DNA of 64,000 nt from Acytostelium subglobosum LB1. Its lineage: Eukaryota > Evosea > Eumycetozoa > Acytosteliales > Acytosteliaceae. Positions 55,784-64,000 of the stretch are shown here, in pieces. The translations under genes were made by a program, and so were the position numbers. A model generated the notes under the pieces. That model searched no databases. It saw only the letters and a program-made list of their open reading frames with translations, and was not told the DNA's origin. Where the stretch lies: positions 134,287 through 198,286 of the forward strand of contig NW_012236497.1 of assembly GCF_000787575.1 (NCBI RefSeq), given 5' to 3'. How positions within the stretch are numbered: position 1 is the stretch's first letter; each line of letters begins with the position of its first letter.

Positions 55784-56086
55784 TAGAGACGCAGTAGTTT
55801 AGTAGTAGTATTATAGAGACCCACAGAGCAACTGCGCAGCTCGCAGCATGGCATGACGTCGTTGGTTGGTCGAGTCCAATGCTCGCCAGCCATCCATCGA
55901 TGGCCATCCCTCAATTGTAAATAAAGCTCGCGCGATGCGACCCAATCTTTGTAACTTGGATAACAACAACAACCAACCCCAGGACCACTCTCGACCCAAC
56001 AACACCTTCAAATTGAGGGATGTTCATTTCACTCCATTCATTCATTCGTTCAATCAATCAATCAAGCAATAGTATCTGTACAACAC
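55784..56086. other. Short intergenic region before ATE1
   Basis: This contains TAGTAGTAGTATTA at 55798, unremarkable sequence around 55860-56000, then ATTCATTC/ATCAATCA repeats just before the ATE1 start. No gene is seen; a minus-strand 66-codon frame is not recognised. Confidence 0.45.
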
Positions 56087-57797
56087 ATGGATCCCAACAA
56101 GTCATATGTATATCCATATGGATACAATGAGTCTGAGTGTCACTATTGCTACAAGTCAACAGAAGGCAGAAGATCATATGGTAGGTACACAGTTGACTGT
56201 TTGACTGAATGACGGGATTGATTGACTAACTTGAGTGTGATACCTAGGTATGAGTGCAAAGCAACTCACTGTTGATGACTATCAGAGTCTATGTGATACG
56301 GGATGGCGTAGGTCAGGCACATACCTCTATCGACCTGATAACTCTAATGACTCAACATGTTGTCCTCAGTACACTATCAGGCTGGACGTATGCCGATTCA
56401 AACCAGCAAAGGATCAGAAACAAACCTCAAAGCGACTCAACAACTACCTTGTACATGATAACATACATGGAGACACGAGCAAGCAGCAGCAAAAGCAACA
56501 TGTGGCACCTCCACCATCATCAACTGAGCAGTCAATGAATGATGATGAAGCAATGTTGAAGAGACTGGCCATCGATGACATGTTTACAAGGTGCTTGACG
56601 GCATTGTCAAACAATACATTACAACAGGAGGAGATTGGAGAGATTGTAAAGTGTCTGCCGCCAGTCAGAGAGAATGCACATAGGCTCCAGAAGGACAGAG
56701 GCACATACTCTTGCAGTATGAGTCCACTTAACAAACATAAGAAGATGTTACAAAACCGCTGCAACATCACTGTTCAACAACTGATCGATGCAGTCATCAA
56801 TGAGATCAACAATGACATCAACAAGTTGTTGCCAGAGAGCACTCACCTCTCACATGTACATTACAAAGACAATCATATCAACTTCATCCCTGTTGAAGAC
56901 TCGGTCAATCATAATAATCCTCAAACAAGGCCAGTCGCACCAAGCAGTGAACCAAGACACAAGAAACTGGATGTACCAGCGATGCCATTGCCAGTGTCGC
57001 CCAAGCATAAGCTAGAGACAACATTGCGACGAGCAGAGTATAGTGAGGAGGTGTTCCAGCTGTACTGCAGGTACCAGACAGAGGTGCATCATGAGACCGA
57101 GGCAAAGAAGCCAGAGGGATTCAAAAGATTCTTGGTCGACACGCCATTGATCTACGTGCCCTACTCAGAGAAGGGCTACTACAGCCCCGCGCTAAACAAG
57201 GTCGTGCAAATACCCGAGACGGGCTTTGGCTCATTCCACCAACTATATCGACTGGATGGCAAGCTGATAGCGGTGGGCATCGTGGACATTCTCCCATCGT
57301 GCGTGTCCAGCGTCTACTTCCTCTACGACCCCGACTACCTATTCCTCTCGATTGGCAAGTACTCTGCACTGGCAGAGATTGAGTGGACCAAGCAATTGGC
57401 ATTGCAAGCGCCTCAACTACATTATTACTACATGGGATTCTTCATTCGCGATTGCCAAAAGATGAAGTACAAAGCAATGTTCCGGCCATCAGAGTTGCTG
57501 TGTCACGAGACCCAGCAATGGGTCGACCTGGATGTTGCCCTGGCCAAGATTGACAGTAGCGCCAACAAGAGATATTCACCATTTGTTGTTGAAGCTGGCA
57601 GCGGCGAGTATGTTGTACCATCAAAGAGATATCCAAACGTGATCAATCAAATCAAGATGATGCAGAGTGGTCGTCCATTCACCTTGTTGGACATCCAACC
57701 AAAGTTCCGAGAGGAGATCAAAAGTATCCTTGTAGACTACATGGACAACGTTGGCGAACGTCTTGCCAAGATCATCCAAGTGACCTTCAGTAGATGA
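56087..57797 (+). CDS. ate1: Arginyl-tRNA--protein transferase ATE1 (547 aa, 2 exons)
   Basis: ATE1 transfers arginine from Arg-tRNA to N-terminal Asp, Glu or oxidised Cys, marking proteins for the N-degron pathway. Exons are 56087-56180 and 56248-57797. The N-terminal domain has Cys18 and Cys21 in ESECHYCYKSTEGRRSYG, then DYQSLCDTGWRRSGTYLYRP and a CC pair (69-70) before the QYTIRLDV strand; these cysteines bind metal in the family. A low-complexity linker of about 130 residues follows. The C-terminal GNAT-like domain (about 280-500) has FKRFLVDTPL, FGSFHQLYRLDGKLIAVGIV, VSSVYFLYDPDY, LSIGKYSALAEI and YYYMGFFIRDCQKMKYKAMF, all hallmarks. The second exon alone lacks the first cysteine pair. 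No lesion is seen. Confidence 0.96.
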
Positions 57798-58897
57798 AGT
57801 GGTCAATCCATTTATGATCAATCGATTAATTAATAGATTGATTGATTTGATTTGATTGATTGGTTGATTGGTGAGTGAGTTGACCCGTCCAAGATCCAAG
57901 TATCATCAACCAATCCAATCAATTAACTCTCCATCCAATATTTATAAATCGATCAAATGAATGATCTGAATTAAACCAAATTTGGAATTATTAATAACCG
58001 TTACTTTACTTGAACATAACATTGATGTTAGTTATAACATCGTTGTTATTTATGTTTGTAGTTATTATTGATTACAACGACCACCATCAATATTTGTGTG
58101 CCCTTCTGAATGAGGACGATAAAGTGAGGGGGGGTTGGATAATTATTTATTGAAAAGAAGATCAAGTGAAGGGGCATGCATGGCGCCCTTTCTTGATCAA
58201 CAATCAAGACCCCCCATCTAAAAAAAGATAAACTTCTTGACACATCACCTCTTGGTCGTTGTTCCATTTTTATAATAAACTGTTTTTGTTTGATGCCAAA
58301 TTCTGTTAAAATTCCATCAGGTGGATGGATGAGGTGCACGAATGAAAAAGGTGAAGCCTCATCCAACACACACACATTTTCAACGAATTTGATGATCAAA
58401 CAACACAACACACACACAAACATCGTTAGATATTTATAAACTTAACGTCCCAATCCTCACACATAATAACAGGCAGTATCAGAAACAAAGACGAGCTTGT
58501 GAAAATGATCATTCAGCTGATCTGTCATCGTGCCTCTGCGTGTGAATTGCTCACACGCAACACCTCATCATTCACACCTGAATGAAGCGTTTGGACGCCA
58601 AATTTATTTTAATTTAATTAACAAGAAATATCACTTATTGATGAGGTGAGTAAGGTCACCTAACACACATCAGTTGAGGGTTGCACCGCTTGGAACAGGC
58701 AGCGCCTGATGTTAACCTCCTCCTCAGCGAGTGAGTGAGTGAGAGACAGACAGACCATCACCAAACTGGTGTGAATGAAACAAAGAAAGAAAGAGTCATA
58801 TCGGCCTCAATCACAATTCATTCATTTTGTAATCATTCCAAAGTTATAAATACTACAAATAATATTATAATATAATTATATATAATTAAACATCAAA
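57798..58897. other. Intergenic region with several short hairpins
   Basis: About 1.1 kb lacks a convincing gene. A perfect inverted repeat at 58538-58558 has arms GCGTGTGA and TCACACGC around a 5-base loop. A second pairs GGATGAGG (58327-58334) with CCTCATCC (58557 is unrelated; the partner lies at 58357-58364). A third pairs ACATCAG near 58666 with CTGATGT near 58708. A 125-codon minus-strand frame (58046-58423) is not recognised. The right part is AT-rich and directly precedes the start of the cysteine-rich protein gene, so the hairpins may be promoter elements or part of an unannotated RNA. Confidence 0.45.
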
Positions 58898-59643
58898 ATG
58901 TTGATCAAGACTGTTTTGCTGGCCGTCATCTTGTTGGTCGCTGTCGCCACCGCCAACAAGAACATCTGTACTTTCCAATACGAGTGTGGTGCTAACTCCT
59001 ATTGCCACGGTGGATACTGTGTTGACTGTATCTCCAATAACGACTGTGGTCTCAACCAGTTCTGCAACCTCGTGAACACCATCGATCTTGTAAGTCTCTA
59101 ATTGAATGATTGAATGGTTAATAGATTGATCAATCACAAACGAAAACAAAACTTGATCACTAACACACGCTCACACACAATCACAAATCAATCAAACGAC
59201 TTCATCACATTTTCTATCTCACTCAATAATAATAATAGAACAAGTATGGTTCATGTCAGGACTTCCCATACGACAACGCCAAGTGCATTGTTCTAGGCAC
59301 CACTGACCTTGCTGATGAGCGTGTTGACAACTCCACCAAGTGTGCTGTCCAGTACTACGATTCCAACCTTGCCGTCGGTAGCCGCATGGTCACCGAGTTC
59401 CAAGGAACCTGCACCAACGGCCGTTGCCGTCAATGCCTGTACAACAACGACGGTAGCTCCCAGCAAGGCAAGGGCTCCCAGAGAACCTGTGTCTTCCCAG
59501 GCAAGTACGCCACCATCCACTCTGCCGAGTGGGCCCCAGGCAGATACTACGAGAGCCCAATCCACGTCTGGTTGGCCATCCTTTTCTGTTTGACCGCCAT
59601 CATCACCATCTTCCACTTCCTCGGTTTCCTCTTCCACAAATAG
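58898..59643 (+). CDS. Cysteine-rich type I membrane protein (198 aa, 2 exons)
   Basis: I do not recognise a family. Exons are 58898-59089 and 59239-59643, with a 149-nt intron, long for this window. A signal peptide covers about residues 1-19 (MLIKTVLLAVILLVAVATA). The ectodomain has about 15 cysteines in short spacings (CTFQYECGANSYC, CVDCISNNDCGLNQFC, CRQCLYNN), suggesting small disulfide-bonded modules. GKGSQRTCVFPGKY and SAEWAPGRYYE precede a membrane helix VWLAILFCLTAIITIFHFLG close to the C-terminus, with only a few residues after it. It is probably a secreted-pathway or surface protein. Codon use is strongly biased to C-ending codons (AAC, ACC, GTC), a sign of high expression. It is convergent with the SMP-30-like gene. 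Confidence 0.85.
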
Positions 59644-59821
59644 ACGGCGTGATCCGACGTGAGAGCGAGTTGTCCGTCTCCATTCATTCGCTCTAGGCCC
59701 CTCCATAAGAAATAAAGTTAAACAAAGCATCGTAACACCGGTCACTTGTTGCCCGTATCTTAGTCAATGGCTTCGTCTTCATTCATTCTTTCGTTCACCT
59801 CATCCAACAACAACGTTGAGC

Positions 59822-60862
59822 TCAACCCTTGTAAGCAAAGGCTGACACACCACGGATACCACGTGATTGAAGGGAGATGCGATAGAGTCCGCCACTGCCT
59901 GGTGCGCTGTCTCGTGCAGTGGTGATGTAGAGCATGGACAGGTCGCTGTCTCCAAATGCACATGAAGTCACTTTGTTGACTGGCAACATTATGACCATGA
60001 GTAACTTGCCAGTGTTTGGGTCCCATCTTGTCACACGACCTCCGTCGTAGTGAGCAACCCAAAGCATACCTTGGTTGTCAATGGTCATTCCATCAGGTGA
60101 TCCATACTCAATGTTGATGATCTTTTTGCGATTGGTCACGGCACCAGTTTCAACATTGTAGTCGAATGAGTCTACACCCTGTGTTGGCGTATCGATGTAG
60201 TACATCTTGGTGGCATCGGCCGACCACACGATGCCATTGCTTATCCTGACATTGGAGAGCACAGTGGAGAATTGATGATTGATACCAACACAGTACAAGG
60301 CGGCTTCAGCTGGGAATCCATTCTTGAGGGACATTGAACCAACCCAGAATCTTCCCCTTGGGTCAACCTTGCCATCGTTGTATCTATTCGTAGAGGATGT
60401 CTCTGGATTGGCCAACACTGTCTGTTCACCAGTCAAGTAGTTGAAGCTAACAACGCCCAGTCCTTGAATGGCTATCACCACCTCTCCATCCTTGGCATTG
60501 GCTCTGGGTACAACAGTACCAGGTCTATTTGGAAGATTGAATGAATGCTGGATCATTCGACTTGGGTCGAAGCTGTATTTATAGCAAACATTGATATGTT
60601 GTTAGTCCTTTGATTGATTGATTCAGGATGATCTTTAGTTAACTTACACATATAGCTTCTTCCCTTCAATGTCAAGATAATAGAGCAACTGTTTGTTACA
60701 ATCCCATATTGAACCTTCACCAAGTTCAGCGTTGTTATTAAAGAATAACTTTGCAGTTAGTATCTCAACATCTTCAACATTAGCATTGATACCAATACAA
60801 CAGATTCCGATTACAATAAACAATGATATCAATATTACTCTACTACTACTATTGTCATACAT
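59822..60862 (-). CDS. SMP-30/gluconolactonase-like secreted protein (321 aa, 2 exons)
   Basis: This is a six-bladed propeller of the regucalcin/gluconolactonase family, lactonases that use a divalent metal; the true substrate is unknown. Exons are 60862-60648 and 60572-59822. A hydrophobic segment at about 9-27 (VILISLFIVIGICCIGINA) is a signal peptide or anchor, unlike cytosolic regucalcin. Metal- and substrate-site motifs are present: LGEGSIWD (Glu), NRYNDGKVDPRGRFWVGSM (Asn and Asp), SNGIVWSAD (Asn) and YGSPDGMTIDNQGMLWVA (Asp). The end, YITTARDSAPGSGGLYRI, is typical. The length fits the family. The intron has a standard GTAAGT donor and ACAG acceptor. Confidence 0.92.
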
Positions 60863-61427
60863 AATTAATTAATTGGTTAGTTTAGATTAGTTTAGTTTAA
60901 GTATGCAAAGTTAAGTTACTGTCACAATGGATGTGTTACAATCAGCACCCTGCCCTTTGAACCCTAGTTGTAACATGTACTTATAATATATTTAAACAGT
61001 AGCAGTAATACTACAACAATCATACACTACATATTGGTTCAATCATCACTAATACAAAGTGAAAGTATCCATGTTGGTTGTATAATTGATTCCATTTGGA
61101 GGGTGGTGTGTTGAGGGTGTAAGGTGATTGTTAGTTGATGTCTTTGGCAATATAGACTGGACTCAAAGTTGTTGGGTTTCTAATTCAATACATTTGTATA
61201 TCATATCAGCTTGATATTAATAAATATTTCCGTCGGTAAAATTTAATTTCATCCTTCCGCTCTTTAAATATATAGATCAATAAACCGTCAATCTTTCTGG
61301 TTATGATTAAATTTATATCATGATTTAAAAAAATAAATAAATAAGATCACGAGAAGTAATTATTAACATAACACCATACATAAAGATACATAGAGATAGA
61401 TACATATATATATATATATATGATATA
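60863..61427. promoter_or_regulatory. Divergent AT-rich spacer, SMP-30-like and RCC1/BTB genes
   Basis: This 565-base region between divergent starts holds TTAGTTTAG repeats at 60880-60900, an A-rich AAATAAATAAATAA at about 61327 and TATATATATATATATA at about 61404-61420. It must hold both promoters. No further feature is evident. Confidence 0.5.
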
Positions 61428-63744
61428 ATGTCAGAGTCGGAAAATAGTATACATAGACATCTGTTTGAACATCCACCTTCAGATCAACATGTTGCTTGGG
61501 GTTGGAACAAGGAGGGACAGTTGGGCACAAGCATTCATTCGAGACAGGAGGCAGAGACATCGCCACAGACCATATCAAAGGTATTCTTTACAAGAGACTT
61601 GTCAGTTGGTCTATCACATACATTGTTCATCTCGAGGAATGGTGAGGTGTACGCCACAGGCAAGGGCAGATACGGACGTCTAGGTCTCTCAGACGAGCGC
61701 ACTCAGACTGTACCCGTACGACTCAGCTTCAGCAAGCGTGTCCTACGAGTGTCGGCTGGCTCATTCCACAGCGCCTTTGTCACTGAACGTCTTGAGCTCT
61801 ACACATTTGGTCGTGGAGAGAGTGGTCAACTTGGACATGGCGAGCTTGTCGACGTACTCACGCCTCGTCTTGTCGAAGGTCTGACGGACCCTGTCGATCT
61901 TGTCTCATGTGGCGCAGATCACACAATACTAACAACGCGTAAGTCATCATCATCATCATCACACTTGACGACACTCACTCATCTCTTGCTGACTGATCGC
62001 GACGTGTAGTGAAGGGATGCGTCTATGGAATGGGCGCGAACAAACATCATCAGGTCAATGAGATGGACGTGGCGATACTACCGACACCAGTGTTTGTTGA
62101 CTTGAATCCATTGGTTGACTCACTGACTGCTCGAGCGTCTGATATCACTGGTCTGTCAGCGGGAACAGGCTTCAATGTTGCAATCAAGAAGGGAGTGCTC
62201 TATGCATGGGGATTGAACGCGGCTGGTCAGTGTGGAGCATCATCAAAGGACGAGACAATCGCTCGTCCACACAAGATCAAAGTGCCCTCGGCCAAGGGCA
62301 ACACCAAGCGCATCTTCACTCAGGTCGCCACTGGCATGTCACACGCCGTTGCCGTCACTGAGGAGGGCGAGGTGTTTGGCTGGGGATCATCTCAGCATGG
62401 CCAACTCGGTCTTGGTATGATGACCGATGTGGTCACAGTCGACACATCAAAGCCAGTGCGCATTGGAGAGTCACTACTCGCAGAGTACGTGATCAAGGTT
62501 GCATGTGGCGCCTTCCACACCCTGGTGCTCACATCAACAGGTTATCTGTACAGTTGGGGACTCAATGACTATGGTCAAACCGGTCCAGAAGGAGTTGGCG
62601 GCATCACAAGTGTACCTCATCGAATGCGTATACCTCAGCGTGGAAAGGATGGTTCAACAATCATGAGCATTGCAGCTGGAGGCAGGTCATCAATGGCCAC
62701 AAGATGTATGTTTGATAGATCAATCAATCAATCAATCGTTGATACTGATGCTCACTCATCTCATTGTAGACTATCCAACATTGGTCAAGGTTAGAGAGTC
62801 AACCTATGACAAGGACATTCATTCAATATACCTCAACAACCAACATACTGATTGCAAGGTGGTCTTGCGAGCGAAGGAAGGAGGTGATGAGGACAAGCAT
62901 GTCAACGCACACAAGATCATCATGGCAAGACATTCACAATTCGTCGAGCAGTTGGCAGGTGACACAATCGATGCAACCGAATCATTCACCAGTATACCAG
63001 ACCTCAGTAGCTTCCTCGGACGACTATATTCAAACAATGTTGCATACTCATTGGCCAAGTATGTGTTGCATCGGGACCATACCATATCTCATCAATCACT
63101 AATACAACAACAACACCTTTGGACACGCCTACAGTCATCTATTCCTTTATGTAAACAATCCATTATACTCTGATATTACTATTAGAGTACAGGACCAAGC
63201 AATCCATGCTCACAAGTGTATACTTGTGAGTAGGTCCAACAAACTCAAGGTGGAGCTAGAGTCCCAATTCCAAGAGGCACTGAACAAGACCCTGTATATA
63301 GACAACGTTGATCCAAGTGTATATCTCACCTTCCTCCACTATCTCTATACTGACAAGGTATGCATTCATTCAATCAACCGCCATGATCACTTACCTAACC
63401 CCGCCCCGCCCGCCAAGCTACACATTGATCAAGAGAATGCGATGAACTTGTTGGAGCTGGCTCATGAACAGGATATGGAGAGGATGTTGGAATTGGTACA
63501 AGAGTATATTATTAATGTTGTGGACGAGGATTCGGTATCATTCATCTATGAGACATCGATGAGATTGGGTTTGGAAACACTCAGCGATTACTCAGAGTAT
63601 TATATCTCCAAGAATATGGATGCAGTGGCACAGACTGACACATTCAATGCGTTGCCCGACGACCTAAAGAAGAAGCTATCACTTCACCTTGTCCAAGAGG
63701 GCAAGAAGGCCAAGGGCAAGCAACAGAACTGTATAATCAACTAA
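61428..63744 (+). CDS. RCC1-repeat and BTB/POZ-domain protein (664 aa, 5 exons)
   Basis: RCC1 propellers bind GTPases, chromatin or membranes, and BTB domains recruit Cullin-3, so an adaptor role is plausible but inferred. Exons are 61428-61938, 62010-62705, 62770-63058, 63186-63357 and 63418-63744, joining in frame. RCC1 blades occupy about residues 20-400 (HVAWGWNKEGQLG, VYATGKGRYGRLG, LYTFGRGESGQLGHGE, LYAWGLNAAGQCG, VFGWGSSQHGQLGLG, LYSWGLNDYGQTG). A first BTB (about 415-500) has TDCKVVLRAKEGG, VNAHKIIMARHSQF and FLGRLYSNN. A second BTB-like segment (about 500-560) has IHAHKCILVSRSNKLK and FLHYLYTDK, followed by a helical BACK-like region. The end is Lys-rich. Intron 3 is 127 nt, and intron 4 has an unusually C-rich end (CCCCGCCCCGCCCGCCAAG). 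Confidence 0.9.
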
Positions 63745-63822
63745 GAAAGAACAAATAACATTACATTAATCGTTGTTTATGATCATGGTCATGTTCATGA
63801 GAGGGTGGAGGGGAGGGAGGGT

Positions 63823-64000
63823 TTAGAGCTGAGCGGCACCAGAGGACGAGCCAGAGGAGGATGTGCCGGAGGAGCCAGACGATGAACCAGAGGATCCACC
63901 AGACGACGAGCCGCCAGAGGACGACGAGCCAGAGGATGAGCTACCAGAGGTTCCACTGCTGCCGGATGACGAGCCACCAGAGGTGGATGATGGGTTGTTA
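63823..64000 (-). CDS. Ser/Gly-rich protein, C-terminal part (cut by window edge)
   Basis: The minus strand from 64000 reads an open frame of 58 residues of SSGSSGTSGSSSSGSS type, ending SSGAAQL with TAA at 63823-63825. The gene continues past the right edge. Ser/Gly-rich tails occur in dictyostelid secreted and matrix proteins and cysteine proteinases, but nothing here tells which. It converges on the RCC1/BTB gene, 78 bases from its stop. The repetitive composition, and its being open in other frames, lower confidence slightly. Confidence 0.6.
   Translation of the reverse strand, partial: NNPSSTSGGSSSGSSGTSGSSSSGSSSSGGSSSGGSSGSSSGSSGTSSSGSSSGAAQL

Noticed and set aside
58046-58423. 125-codon minus-strand frame
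   Set aside because: No recognised motif, AT-rich intergenic setting and no paralogue; chance is likely.
1-64000. CRISPR arrays, bacterial operons, integrated viruses or intact transposons
   Set aside because: No regular spacer-repeat arrays, no transposase, reverse transcriptase, integrase or capsid signatures, and gene structure is eukaryotic throughout.

Overview
The window looks like nuclear DNA of a dictyostelid social amoeba. Genes are compact. Most of the roughly 30 introns I can place are 60-105 nt, with GT-AG ends and interiors built from ATCA/ATTC tetranucleotides. Proteins carry poly-Q, poly-N, poly-D and Ser/Thr tracts, and there is an IPT/TIG adhesion-type receptor. Third codon positions use more G/C than the very AT-rich Dictyostelium discoideum, so a group 2-type genus such as Acytostelium or Heterostelium is possible; that is inference.

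The left 9 kb is a repeat-rich accessory region. A macro-tandem duplication of about 5.8 kb period is visible. Each copy holds a degenerate 50-60 bp minisatellite array, a near-identical block of about 550 bp, a three-exon gene of unknown function on the minus strand (265 and 256 aa), a CA-rich upstream region, and traces of a SAC-domain phosphoinositide phosphatase pseudogene.

From 9.6 kb onward ordinary genes dominate: a nucleoside-phosphorylase-like protein, the histone chaperone HIRA, a Kelch/coiled-coil/RING protein, an IPT/EGF receptor, an ABCC transporter, a bacterial-type xylulokinase, a 3701-aa SZT2 homologue, an ankyrin-TBC RabGAP, U1-C, adenylate kinase 6, a type II membrane alkaline phosphatase, a ZNF706-like zinc finger, arginyltransferase ATE1, a cysteine-rich membrane protein, an SMP-30-like protein, an RCC1/BTB protein and the end of a Ser/Gly-rich protein. 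The only evident pathway theme is general cell housekeeping: chromatin, splicing, nutrient sensing, protein turnover and membrane traffic.

Scattered among these genes (18.4-19.4, 43.4-44.1, 54.3-55.0 and 55.0-55.2 kb) are five damaged copies of one small gene family. By alignment from memory it derives from a Rho/Rac-type GTPase, but the shared ancestor seems already to have lost the P-loop, switch I and the other nucleotide-binding motifs while keeping a C-terminal CTLL prenylation box. This family and the macro-tandem unit are the most unusual content. Two tandem F-box-type genes at 47.8-50.1 kb each carry a one-base shift at different places.

Exon boundaries were read by eye from splice consensus, phase and homology. 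Every multi-exon model below was checked to be a whole number of codons. No database search was run, and all family names rest on recognised motifs.
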